Assembly (NCBI GenBank): GCA_035461385.1
Contig: DATHVI010000011.1
Location: 1 to 9,184, forward strand
DNA: 9,184 nucleotides
Reading direction: 5' to 3'
Origin: DATHVI01 sp035461385
Lineage (GTDB): Bacteria > Actinomycetota > Thermoleophilia > Solirubrobacterales > 70-9
The notes beneath the pieces were generated by a model, which saw only the letters and a program-made list of their open reading frames with translations, did not search any database and was not told the DNA's origin. Position numbers and translations under genes: made by a program. This document shows, in pieces, positions 1 to 6,448 of this stretch; the stretch's first letter is position 1, and every line of letters begins with the position of its first letter.

Positions 1-137
1 TCGCGACCGCCGTCGCCCTCGGCGTCCCCGCGCTCGTTCGCGAGGGCGTCACCTGGTCGGACATGCGGATGCGGGCGCTTCAGAGCGCGCCGGTCCGGCT
101 CCGCCCGCGGACCGGCGAGGAGCCGGTCTCGACCTGA
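1..137 (+). CDS. 3' end of an unrecognised gene (partial)
   Basis: An open frame enters from the left edge (first full codon at base 3) and stops at TGA 135-137. The 44 visible residues begin ATAVALGVPALVREG and end RPRTGEEPVST. A short hydrophobic stretch is followed by an Arg-rich, probably soluble tail. This frame is preferred because its third positions are nearly all G or C, whereas the other two plus frames read as Arg/Ser/Pro-rich low-complexity. No family can be named from so short a C-terminus. The gene converges on the minus-strand beta-helix gene with only 14 bases between the two stop codons, so the two are not co-transcribed. The coding call is moderately sure and the function is unknown. 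Confidence 0.5.
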   Translation, partial: ATAVALGVPALVREGVTWSDMRMRALQSAPVRLRPRTGEEPVST

Positions 138-143
138 CCGGCT
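121..143. terminator. Hairpin at convergent gene ends, possible bidirectional terminator
   Basis: AGCCGGTC (121-128) and GACCGGCT (136-143) form a perfect 8-bp stem with a 7-base loop. The hairpin contains the stop codon of the plus-strand partial gene (135-137) and lies just past the stop of the minus-strand gene (152-154). The position suits a shared terminator for converging genes. No U-tract follows on either strand, so it is not a classical intrinsic terminator, and a chance hairpin in GC-rich DNA remains possible. Confidence 0.35.
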
Positions 144-151
144 GAAGTCGG

Positions 152-1420
152 CTAGCGGCGGCGCTTGCGCTTGCGCTCGAACGCGCCGACGTCGCGGCGG
201 GCCTTGCCGTTGCCGTCGCCGTCGAGGACGCGCTTGCGGCCGGCGAGGTCGACCTTCGACTCGCCCGCCGTCGGCTTGCCCTTCTGCCCGCGGTCGATCA
301 CCGGCGAGCGGCGGCGGAGGCGATAGTCGCCCTTCGCCTGATTTCGGAACCGCGGGTTGACGTTGCGGTTGCCCTTGCCGCGTCGAAGCTCGCCGTCGCC
401 CGACTGGACGACCTTGGCCGGCGAGTAGACGCTCCAGGCGACGTCGACGTTCGCCTCGGGCGTGCCCGGGGAGCAGCCGCCGCCGGACACCGTCCGCTCG
501 ATGTCGGTCGAGAAGCCGCGCAGGATCGAGTTCCTGAGCGTCAGCGTCGCGGTCGAGCAGGGGCCGATCAGCGCGAGCAGGGTCGCCCCCGCTCCGATCC
601 CGTTGGCGCCTCCGCCTCCGACGACGGTGACGTGACGCGCGGTCAGGTTGCCACCGTTCAACGGGAACAGGAACAGGCCACGTTCGTTCGCGGAGCCGAG
701 CATCCGCACCGTCGCCTGATCGACGACGACGTCGCCGCCGATGGCATTGATGCCGGTCTCCCGGGCGATGACTCGCACCCGTATCGCGCGCGCCGGTTGC
801 CCGGTCGTGGAGCTGCTCGCGATCACGCCGGTGTTCGCGCGCACGCTGCTCGCCCGAGCCACCGTGCCCGGTCCGTTCAGGTTCACGCCGTAGGAGCCGG
901 TCGCCGGCGGGAGCGTGATGCGACCGCGGACCAGCCTGCCGCCCTCGTCGAGGCGGACGCCCGTCTGGCCGACGTCGGAGCTCTGGCCAGCGACCTGGAC
1001 CCGCTCCGCGACTCCTCGGGTGCGAAGGCCCTCGACGGTGCTGCCGTCGTTGATCCGCACCCGCAAGTCGGCGATCCGGGAGGCGGGGTCGTCGAGCCGC
1101 AGGATCGTCACCCCGGACGTGGTCGGGATCCGAGTCAGCGCCGTCTTCCCGATCCCCCTGCCGACGACGATGACCGGGTTCCCGGCGGCGGCGAAGAAGG
1201 GCCCGTCGGTGAACGTGTGCGGGCCGAGCTCGACCCGGTCGCGGCCCGGCCCGTTCGCCAGCGCCGCGTTGAGCGCCGACTGGATCGTCGGCTGCGCCGT
1301 GCCACCCGCCTTGGCGCACTTCGGCTTCTGGACGCAGAACCGCGCCGCCTCGGCCACCGCGGGCGCGAACGCGAACGCCGCGGCGGCGAAGATGACCGCC
1401 ATGCCCGCCCGGTGCCTCAT
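152..1420 (-). CDS. Secreted right-handed parallel beta-helix protein
   Basis: A 422-residue protein with an N-terminal Sec signal peptide: basic MRHR, a hydrophobic Ala-rich core at about residues 6-22, and a likely signal peptidase site after AEA (23-25). Residues 40-70 (TIQSALNAAL, then DRVELGPHTFT) resemble the first coil of pectin-lyase-like beta-helix proteins. Short repeated segments of Val/Ile, Gly, Asn and Arg run to about residue 330 and are consistent with beta-helix rungs. The end, about 365-415 (DYRLRRRSPVIDRG, then RRDVGAFE), matches the tail common in 'choice-of-anchor' beta-helix surface proteins. It finishes with a strongly basic ERKRKRRR. Cys 29, 35, 288 and 316 could form disulfides outside the cell. 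ATG 1418-1420 is chosen because GGGGAGGAG lies just upstream; a longer in-frame reading to 1549 would run through the riboswitch and place the signal peptide internally. Polysaccharide binding or cleavage is possible, but I see no catalytic residues I can assign. Confidence 0.78.
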   Translation of the reverse strand: MRHRAGMAVIFAAAAFAFAPAVAEAARFCVQKPKCAKAGGTAQPTIQSALNAALANGPGRDRVELGPHTFTDGPFFAAAGNPVIVVGRGIGKTALTRIPTTSGVTILRLDDPASRIADLRVRINDGSTVEGLRTRGVAERVQVAGQSSDVGQTGVRLDEGGRLVRGRITLPPATGSYGVNLNGPGTVARASSVRANTGVIASSSTTGQPARAIRVRVIARETGINAIGGDVVVDQATVRMLGSANERGLFLFPLNGGNLTARHVTVVGGGGANGIGAGATLLALIGPCSTATLTLRNSILRGFSTDIERTVSGGGCSPGTPEANVDVAWSVYSPAKVVQSGDGELRRGKGNRNVNPRFRNQAKGDYRLRRRSPVIDRGQKGKPTAGESKVDLAGRKRVLDGDGNGKARRDVGAFERKRKRRR

Positions 1421-1453
1421 GTCTCCTCCCCTCGTCGGTAGTCCCCCACGCCC

Positions 1454-1483
1454 AACATAACCGGCACGGTAGACTCCCGTCAA
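1454..1483 (-). promoter_or_regulatory. Promoter for the beta-helix gene
   Basis: Read on the minus strand, TTGACG (1478-1483) and TATGTT (1454-1459) are separated by 18 bases. This is a good match to a housekeeping sigma -35/-10 pair. Transcription would start near 1447, leaving a leader of about 27 bases before the ATG at 1420, with the strong Shine-Dalgarno in between. The -35 box abuts the metH riboswitch, so the divergent promoters share this small space. The call is from sequence only. Confidence 0.45.
1470..1475 (+). promoter_or_regulatory. Possible -10 box for metH transcript
   Basis: TAGACT fits the relaxed actinobacterial TANNNT pattern. It would start RNA near 1481-1483, immediately before the first riboswitch helix strand at 1484. 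No convincing -35 is visible 16-18 bases upstream, so the call rests on spacing to the riboswitch. Confidence 0.3.
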
Positions 1484-1580
1484 TTCCATCCGGAGCGGCT
1501 GAGGGACCTGGACCGCTGAAGCCGCAGCAACCCGACCGTGGTGGTCCACGCGCAGGGTGCTACAGCCAGGATCGATGGAG
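1484..1580 (+). promoter_or_regulatory. SAM riboswitch (SAM-I clan) controlling metH
   Basis: The leader carries the conserved core of the SAM-I clan. P1 pairs TTCCATC (1484-1490) with GATGGAG (1574-1580), with one G-U pair. P2 pairs GCGGC (1495-1499) with GCCGC (1521-1525). A kink-turn-like internal loop follows, made of TGAGGGA (1500-1506) and CTGAA (1516-1520). P3 pairs GCAACCC (1527-1533) with GGGTGC (1555-1560), topped by CGTGG (1537-1541) and CCACG (1546-1550) around a TGGT loop. The joining segment CTACAGCCAG (1560-1569) resembles the usual J3/4 core. Only a few bases separate it from P1, so the P4 hairpin of standard SAM-I is absent or vestigial. The 3' strand of P1 contains GGAG of the metH Shine-Dalgarno, so SAM binding should hide the ribosome site and lower MetH synthesis. 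No intrinsic terminator is visible, which favours translational control. Assignment to SAM-I rather than a SAM-I/IV variant is open. Confidence 0.85.
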
Positions 1581-1581
1581 G
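1577..1581 (+). promoter_or_regulatory. Ribosome binding site of metH (sets a TTG start)
   Basis: GGAGG sits 6 bases before TTG 1588-1590. An in-frame TAA at 1582-1584 rules out any earlier start, and the next ATG falls inside the conserved DGGMGA motif, too late to be real. The site overlaps the 3' strand of riboswitch helix P1, so it should be sequestered when SAM is bound. Confidence 0.8.
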
Positions 1582-1587
1582 TAACGC

Positions 1588-4500
1588 TTGCCGACGAAGT
1601 CCCGCCCGACAGCCGAACGCGATTTCCTCGCCGCGACCCGCGAGCGCGTCGTCGTCTTCGACGGCGGCATGGGGGCGACGCTCGAGCAGTTCGATCTCAC
1701 CGCCGACGACTACGGCGGGCTCGCGGGCAAGTGCCACGAGGCGCTCGTGCTGCACCGCCCCGACGTGATCGAGGGCGTCCACGCGTCGATGCTCGACGCC
1801 GGCGCCGAGGTGGTCGAGACCGACACCTTCCAGGGCTCACGGCTGAAGCTCGACGAGTGGGGCCTCGCCGACGAGACGCTCGAGATCAACCGCCGTGCCG
1901 CCGAGATCGCCCGCAGGGCGGCCGGCGAGACGCGGTTCGTCGCCGGGTCGATCGGGCCGACCGGTCACCTGCCTGCATCCGACGACCCGACGCTCGGCCA
2001 GATCAGCTTCCGCGAGCTCGTCGAGGTGTTCACCGAGCAGGCTCAGGGGCTGGTCGAAGGCGGCGCCGACCTGATCATCATCGAGACGGCCCAGGACATC
2101 CTCGAGGTCAAGGCAGCCGTCTTCGGCGCCCGCGAGGCGGCAAAGCGCGCCGGGCGGGCGCTCCCGATCCAGACCAGCATCTCGCTCCTGCCCCAGGGCG
2201 GGAAGATGCTCCTCGGCACCGACATCCAGGCGGCCCTGACGACGCTCGCCGCGCTCGACGTCGACGTGATCGGGCTCAACTGCTCAACCGGCCCCGAGGA
2301 CATGCGCGACGCGATCCGCTACCTCGGCGAGCACTCGCCGGTCCCTGTCCACTGCATCCCGAACGCCGGCCTTCCGCTCCAGGGCCCGAACGGTGAGACG
2401 ATCTTCCCCGAGACGCCGGAGCAGATCTCGAACCTGCTCGGCGAGTTCGTCGAGCGCTACGACGTCTCGATCGTCGGCGGCTGCTGCGGGACGACCCCGG
2501 AGCACATCGCCGCGCTCGCCGAGCGTGTCGCCGGTCGGGTCCCGGGTGAGCGTCCCGCGCCCGGCCCGCCGCAGGTCTCGAGCATGATGACCGCGACGCC
2601 GCTGGTCCAGGAGCCGCGGCCGACACTGGTCGGCGAGCGGGTGAACTCGCAGGGCTCGCGCAAGGCGAAGGAGCTGTTGCTCGCCGACGACTACGACGGG
2701 ATCGTCCAGGTGGCGGAGGACCAGGTGACAGGCGGGGCCCACGTCCTCGACCTCTGCGTCGCGCTCACCGAGCGCACCGACGAGGACGAGCAGATGCGGG
2801 AGGTCGCAAAGCGTGTCGCGCTCACCCAGCCGGCGCCGATCCAGATCGACTCGACCGAGCCCGAGGTGATCCAGGCGGCGCTCGAGCAGACTCCGGGGCG
2901 TGCGATCGTCAACTCGATCAATCTCGAGGCCGGCCGCGACAAGCTCGATCGGGTCGTCCCCCTCGCCCGCGCCCACGGGGCGGCGGTGATCGCGCTGACG
3001 ATCGACGAGCAGGGGATGGCGAAGACCGCGGAGCGCAAGCTCGAGGTCGCGAAGCGGATCAAGGAGCTGGCGTGCGACGAGCACGGCCTCGACCCCCAGC
3101 TGCTGATCTTCGACGCGCTCACCTTCACGCTCACGACCGGCGACGAGGAGTGGCGGCCCTCGGCGGTGGAGACGATCGAGGGCATCCGGCGGATCAAGGC
3201 CGAGCTCCCCGGTGTGAAGACCTCGCTCGGGGTCTCGAACGTCTCCTTCGGCGTCTCGCCGCGGGCCCGGGCGGTGCTGAACTCGGTCTTCCTCCACCAC
3301 TGCACAGACGCCGGCCTCGACCTGGCGATGGTGAACCCGAATCACATCACCCCCTACGGGGAGATCGGTGCGGCCGAGCGCGAGCTCGCCGACGACCTCG
3401 TCTACAACCGCCGCGACGACGCGCTCGAGCGGTTCATCGCCCACTTCGAGTCCCAGGGGGAGGAAGCCGAGGCCGAGGCGGAGGACCCGACCGAGGGGAT
3501 GGAGCCGGAGGAGGCGCTGCACTGGCACATCCTCCGCCGCCGCAAGGAGGGGGTCTCCGACGAGATCGACCGCGCGGTGGAGAAGATCGGCGCCGTGCCG
3601 ACGCTCAACCAGGTGCTGCTGCCGGCGATGAAGGAGGTCGGCGACAAGTTCGGCGCCGGCGAGCTGATCCTGCCGTTCGTCCTCCAGTCGGCCGAGGTGA
3701 TGAAGCGGGCGGTCGCGCGGCTCGAGAACTACCTCGAGCGGATCGAGGGCCACACCAAGGGCAAGGTCGTGATCGCGACCGTGTTCGGCGACGTCCACGA
3801 CATCGGCAAGTCGCTCGTCAACACGATCCTGACCAACAACGGCTACACCGTGATCGACCTCGGCAAGCAGGTCCCGATCGACACGATCATCGACGCCGCG
3901 GTCGAGCACGACGCCGACGCGATCGGGCTCTCGGCGCTGCTCGTCTCAACGTCGAAGCAGATGCCGCTCTGCATCCAGGAGCTCCACCAGCGCGGGTACG
4001 AGTTCCCGGTCCTGCTCGGGGGCGCGGCGATCAACCGCGACTTCGGCTTCCGGGCGCTCTACCCGCAGGGGAAGGAGTCCGACGAGGTCTACGAGCCCGG
4101 CGTCTTCTACTGCAAGGACGCCTTCCAGGGGCTCGACACGATGGATGCGCTGATCGACGGCGACGCCCGCGAGGCGCTGGTGGCGAAGGTCCGCGACGCG
4201 GCGCGGACGCTGCGCGAGAAGCCGGTCGAGGTCGACGACGCCCCGCCGACGACCGACGCGAGCGTGCGCTCGGCCGTTCGCACCGACAACCCGATTCCCA
4301 AGCCGCCGTTCTGGGGCGTGCGCGACGTCGAAATCGACCTCGCAGAGGTCTTTCCCTATCTCGACCGCCACGTCCTGTTCAAGCTCCACTGGGGCGGGCG
4401 CGGCAAGAAGGGCGAGGAGTGGCGGCAGATCGTCGAGGGCCACGACGGCGACGAGGGCTTCGCGCCGAAGCTCGAGCGGATGTGGCGCGAGCAGGACTAC

Positions 4501-5196
4501 CTGCACCCAAGGGCGCGCCTCGGCTACTTCCCGTGCAACGCCGACGGCAACGAGCTCGTGATCTTCGACCCCGACGATCCCGAGCGTGAGCTCGAGCGGC
4601 TCGTCTTCCCGCGCCAGCCGAAGCACGACCGGATCTGCCTGTCCGACTTCTTCAGGCCGCTGGACAGCGGCGAGCGCGACGTCGTCGCTCTTCAGGGGGT
4701 CACCGTCGGCGCTGAGGTCACGAAGCGGATCGCCCAGCTCGAGCGCGAGGGCGAGTTCGCCGAGCAGCTCTTCGTCCACGGCCTCGGCGTCCAGGCGGCC
4801 GAGGGGCTCGCCGAGTGGCTTCACTCCGAGGTCCGCCGCGGGCTCGGCATCGACCTCGACCAGGGCCGGCGCTACTCGTGGGGCTACCCGGCCTGCCCCG
4901 ACCAGTCCGAGCACGAGAAGGTCTGGCGCCTGCTCGGCCTCGAGCAGATCGGGATGACCCTCTCCGGCGGCTACGCGGTTGAGCCCGAGCAGTCGACCGT
5001 TGCGATCGTCGCCCACCACCCGCAGGCGGTCTACTTCGGGATGAAGTCGGGGTTCGTGCCCGACTCGAAGCGTCCCGACGAGCTGATCGCCGGCACCCAG
5101 CGCGGAGGCGAGCTGCCGCCCGAGGCCGACGTCGACGGCGACGGCACGGTGGAGGCGGAGGCGGTTGAGGCCTCAGCGGGCGCCGCCCGAGCCTGA
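1588..5196 (+). CDS. metH: Cobalamin-dependent methionine synthase
   Basis: A cytoplasmic enzyme (EC 2.1.1.13) that moves a methyl group from 5-methyltetrahydrofolate through cob(I)alamin to homocysteine, giving methionine and tetrahydrofolate. The 1202 residues, close to the roughly 1230 of E. coli MetH, hold all domains in order. The homocysteine domain is about 10-320, with zinc ligands Cys232 (LNCSTGP) and Cys299/Cys300 (GGCCGTTPEH). The pterin domain is about 340-610 (LVGERVNSQGSRK at 347-359, DSTEPE at 421-426, NSINLEAG at 442-449). An acidic linker lies at about 622-642. The cobalamin cap domain is about 640-720. The Rossmann B12 domain is about 725-880, with DVHDIG at 735-740; His737 is the expected cobalt ligand, supported by LSALLVSTS at 781-789 and GGAAIN at 811-816. 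The SAM-dependent reactivation domain is about 905-1160, with the RxxxGY SAM motif at 1095-1100 (RYSWGY). A disordered acidic tail follows. No key residue is missing. The gene is monocistronic as far as seen and controlled by the upstream SAM riboswitch. Confidence 0.97.
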   Translation: MPTKSRPTAERDFLAATRERVVVFDGGMGATLEQFDLTADDYGGLAGKCHEALVLHRPDVIEGVHASMLDAGAEVVETDTFQGSRLKLDEWGLADETLEINRRAAEIARRAAGETRFVAGSIGPTGHLPASDDPTLGQISFRELVEVFTEQAQGLVEGGADLIIIETAQDILEVKAAVFGAREAAKRAGRALPIQTSISLLPQGGKMLLGTDIQAALTTLAALDVDVIGLNCSTGPEDMRDAIRYLGEHSPVPVHCIPNAGLPLQGPNGETIFPETPEQISNLLGEFVERYDVSIVGGCCGTTPEHIAALAERVAGRVPGERPAPGPPQVSSMMTATPLVQEPRPTLVGERVNSQGSRKAKELLLADDYDGIVQVAEDQVTGGAHVLDLCVALTERTDEDEQMREVAKRVALTQPAPIQIDSTEPEVIQAALEQTPGRAIVNSINLEAGRDKLDRVVPLARAHGAAVIALTIDEQGMAKTAERKLEVAKRIKELACDEHGLDPQLLIFDALTFTLTTGDEEWRPSAVETIEGIRRIKAELPGVKTSLGVSNVSFGVSPRARAVLNSVFLHHCTDAGLDLAMVNPNHITPYGEIGAAERELADDLVYNRRDDALERFIAHFESQGEEAEAEAEDPTEGMEPEEALHWHILRRRKEGVSDEIDRAVEKIGAVPTLNQVLLPAMKEVGDKFGAGELILPFVLQSAEVMKRAVARLENYLERIEGHTKGKVVIATVFGDVHDIGKSLVNTILTNNGYTVIDLGKQVPIDTIIDAAVEHDADAIGLSALLVSTSKQMPLCIQELHQRGYEFPVLLGGAAINRDFGFRALYPQGKESDEVYEPGVFYCKDAFQGLDTMDALIDGDAREALVAKVRDAARTLREKPVEVDDAPPTTDASVRSAVRTDNPIPKPPFWGVRDVEIDLAEVFPYLDRHVLFKLHWGGRGKKGEEWRQIVEGHDGDEGFAPKLERMWREQDYLHPRARLGYFPCNADGNELVIFDPDDPERELERLVFPRQPKHDRICLSDFFRPLDSGERDVVALQGVTVGAEVTKRIAQLEREGEFAEQLFVHGLGVQAAEGLAEWLHSEVRRGLGIDLDQGRRYSWGYPACPDQSEHEKVWRLLGLEQIGMTLSGGYAVEPEQSTVAIVAHHPQAVYFGMKSGFVPDSKRPDELIAGTQRGGELPPEADVDGDGTVEAEAVEASAGAARA

Positions 5197-5213
5197 GTTC
5201 CTGATCGCTGGCG

Positions 5214-5241
5214 CCGGGCACCCGGAGTAGCTGCAAGCAGC
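5214..5241 (+). terminator. Weak hairpins after metH
   Basis: Two small inverted repeats lie 17-45 bases past the metH stop. CCGG (5214-5217) pairs with CCGG (5222-5225), and GCTG (5230-5233) pairs with CAGC (5238-5241). Neither has a U-tract. They may help end the metH transcript before the next promoter, which starts at 5250, but the stems are only 4 bp. Confidence 0.2.
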
Positions 5242-5249
5242 GAGGGCAC

Positions 5250-5313
5250 TTGACATTCGGCCAGGCGACCCTAGTATATCGTTGCGATACGGTACATATA
5301 TTTCACCGGTACC
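5250..5313 (+). promoter_or_regulatory. Promoter and AT-rich operator of the methyltransferase gene
   Basis: A perfect -35 TTGACA (5250-5255) is followed by TAGTAT (5272-5277, spacing 16) or TATATC (5275-5280, spacing 19) as the -10. Overlapping the -10 is the dyad TATCG-TTG-CGATA (5277-5289). Just downstream, GGTAC (5291-5295) and GTACC (5309-5313) form a second inverted repeat around ATATATTT. The island from 5272 to 5303 is strikingly AT-rich for this genome. It shares TATATCGT (5275-5282) with the promoter of the binding-protein gene (6351-6358), which points to a common DNA-binding regulator. RNA would start near 5285, giving a leader of about 100 bases. Confidence 0.6.
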
Positions 5314-5384
5314 AACAGCGACCGTACTGCCCGACCGGCTCGGGAACACGGTGTCCACGCTCGAGGTCCGGGGAGGAGGCACGG

Positions 5385-6290
5385 ATGGCGACGATCGATA
5401 CCGCGACCGAGGTCGGCAGTCACTACCGACTGGGTGACTACCTCCTCGGGATCGAGGGGCTGGCGATCCTGCGGGCGGCGCAGCGGCGGCAGTTCGACCG
5501 CCTCGCCGGGCGCCGCGCCGAGGTCGACGGGATAGTGAGAGGGTACGAGAACCCCCCGCTCTTCGAACAGCGAGACCTCCCGGAGGTCGAGGTCGACGCC
5601 GGCTACACGAGCTGGTCGGAGACCTACGACCACCCGACCGAGCTCGACCCGGATCCGATCCTGGCGCTGGAGGGACCGGTGATGCGGAAGCTGATCGACG
5701 GCTTCTCCGACGGGCCCGTCCTCGACGCGGGCTGCGGAACCGGTCGGCACACCGCTTACCTGGCCGAGGCCGGCTACGACGTGATCGGGGTGGACGCGAA
5801 CGAGGGGATGCTCTCGGTGGCGCGTGCGAAGCTCCCCAAGATCGAGTTTCGCCATGGCGATGTCACGGGGCTGCCCGTCGACGATCAGAGCTTCACCTCG
5901 ATCACCTGCGGCCTCGTCCTCGGGCACCTGCCGGACGTCGCGCCGGCGATCAGCGAGCTGGCTCGCGCGCTCCAGCCCGGCGGTCGGGTTGTGATCTCGG
6001 TCCCGCACCCGTTCATCACCTCGGTGCTCGGGTGGCGCGCGCCGATCATCGACTCGGAGGGCAACGCCTGCGAGGTCCCCGAGTACGGCCACGGCCACGG
6101 CGAGTACATCGAAGCCTTCGGCCGTGCCGGGCTCACGGTTAGCCAGTGCATCGAGCCGCGGCTGACGGCCGAGCAGGCGCGCTGGCGACCCGACGCCGAC
6201 CCGGACGAGGAGAACCCGTTCGGCACCGCGCTCGAGGACGCCCTGGCTGGCCAGCCGGGCGCGATGGTCTGGGTCGTCGATAAGGGCTGA
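5385..6290 (+). CDS. Class I SAM-dependent methyltransferase, substrate unknown
   Basis: A 301-residue, probably cytosolic enzyme with a Rossmann-type methyltransferase core (Methyltransf_11-like). Motif I is VLDAGCGTGRH (112-122), with Asp114 and the glycine loop that hold SAM. Motif II is VIGVDANEGML (133-143), with Asp137 expected to bind the SAM ribose. HGDVTGLP (157-164) follows with Asp159, then QPGGRVVISVPHP (197-209). About 80 residues precede the core: a mostly helical, charged segment (11-55) and WSETYDHP (77-84), which resembles the 'W-x-x-YD' entry of many small-molecule methyltransferases. After the core comes a substrate region with a His/Gly-rich YGHGHGEY (234-241). ATG 5385 is chosen because GGGGAGGAGG ends 5 bases upstream; a longer in-frame reading to 5250 would translate the promoter. 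The substrate cannot be read from sequence. Its neighbours are metH, which supplies the SAM cycle, and an ABC importer with a similar promoter dyad. A role on an imported compound is conjecture. Confidence 0.88.
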   Translation: MATIDTATEVGSHYRLGDYLLGIEGLAILRAAQRRQFDRLAGRRAEVDGIVRGYENPPLFEQRDLPEVEVDAGYTSWSETYDHPTELDPDPILALEGPVMRKLIDGFSDGPVLDAGCGTGRHTAYLAEAGYDVIGVDANEGMLSVARAKLPKIEFRHGDVTGLPVDDQSFTSITCGLVLGHLPDVAPAISELARALQPGGRVVISVPHPFITSVLGWRAPIIDSEGNACEVPEYGHGHGEYIEAFGRAGLTVSQCIEPRLTAEQARWRPDADPDEENPFGTALEDALAGQPGAMVWVVDKG

Positions 6291-6293
6291 GGT

Positions 6294-6325
6294 CGCGGAG
6301 CCCGCGCTCGGCGCACGGCGCCGTG
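6294..6325 (+). terminator. GC-rich hairpins after the methyltransferase gene
   Basis: CGCGG (6294-6298) pairs with CCGCG (6302-6306), and CACGGCGCCGTG (6314-6325) is a perfect 12-base palindrome that overlaps a GGCGC-ACG-GCGCC hairpin (6310-6322). They lie between the methyltransferase stop and the -35 of the next promoter, where a terminator would be useful. There is no U-tract, so termination is only suggested. Confidence 0.3.
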
Positions 6326-6327
6326 GG

Positions 6328-6366
6328 TTGAACACTCCCGACATCCGTGATATATCGTCATATATC
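6328..6366 (+). promoter_or_regulatory. Promoter with operator-like perfect inverted repeat, for the ABC importer operon
   Basis: TTGAAC (6328-6333) and TATATC (6351-6356), separated by 17 bases, make a good -35/-10 pair. The -10 lies inside a perfect 7-bp inverted repeat, GATATAT-CGTC-ATATATC (6349-6366). A protein bound there would block RNA polymerase, which suggests repression. The 8-mer TATATCGT also occurs at the methyltransferase promoter. Transcription would start near 6363, leaving a leader of about 85 bases before the ATG at 6449. A chance AT-rich -10 is less likely given the perfect symmetry in such GC-rich DNA. Confidence 0.6.
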
Positions 6367-6448
6367 TCAAGCGTCGATAGCCATATTCCTTGGCTGCCGA
6401 CGTGATCCGGCCGACGTCGACCCCGTCGATAAACGAGAGAGGACAGCA

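Noticed and set aside
632..1441. Plus-strand open frame opposite the beta-helix gene
   Set aside because: The composition is Arg/Asp-rich with no domain. The minus strand has a signal peptide, Shine-Dalgarno and promoter in the right order.
2284..3909. Long minus-strand open frame (541 codons) opposite metH
   Set aside because: It is fully antisense to conserved metH domains. Its translation is dominated by Arg, Asp, Leu and Val from mirrored GC-rich codons, with no recognisable domain. Such frames are expected opposite GC-rich genes.
3072..4589. Second plus-strand frame of 505 codons inside metH
   Set aside because: Out of frame with metH and extremely Arg/Gly/Pro-rich. The metH frame holds the conserved DVHDIG and cap domain over the same bases.
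3946..5019. Minus-strand open frame (357 codons) opposite the metH C-terminal half
   Set aside because: It is a mirror of the B12 and activation domain codons, with no motif, no ribosome site and low-complexity composition.
5250..5384. Extended N-terminus of the methyltransferase starting at TTG 5250
   Set aside because: The proposed start codon is part of the TTGACA -35 box, and the extra 45 residues would translate the promoter and operator. ATG 5385 has a strong Shine-Dalgarno.
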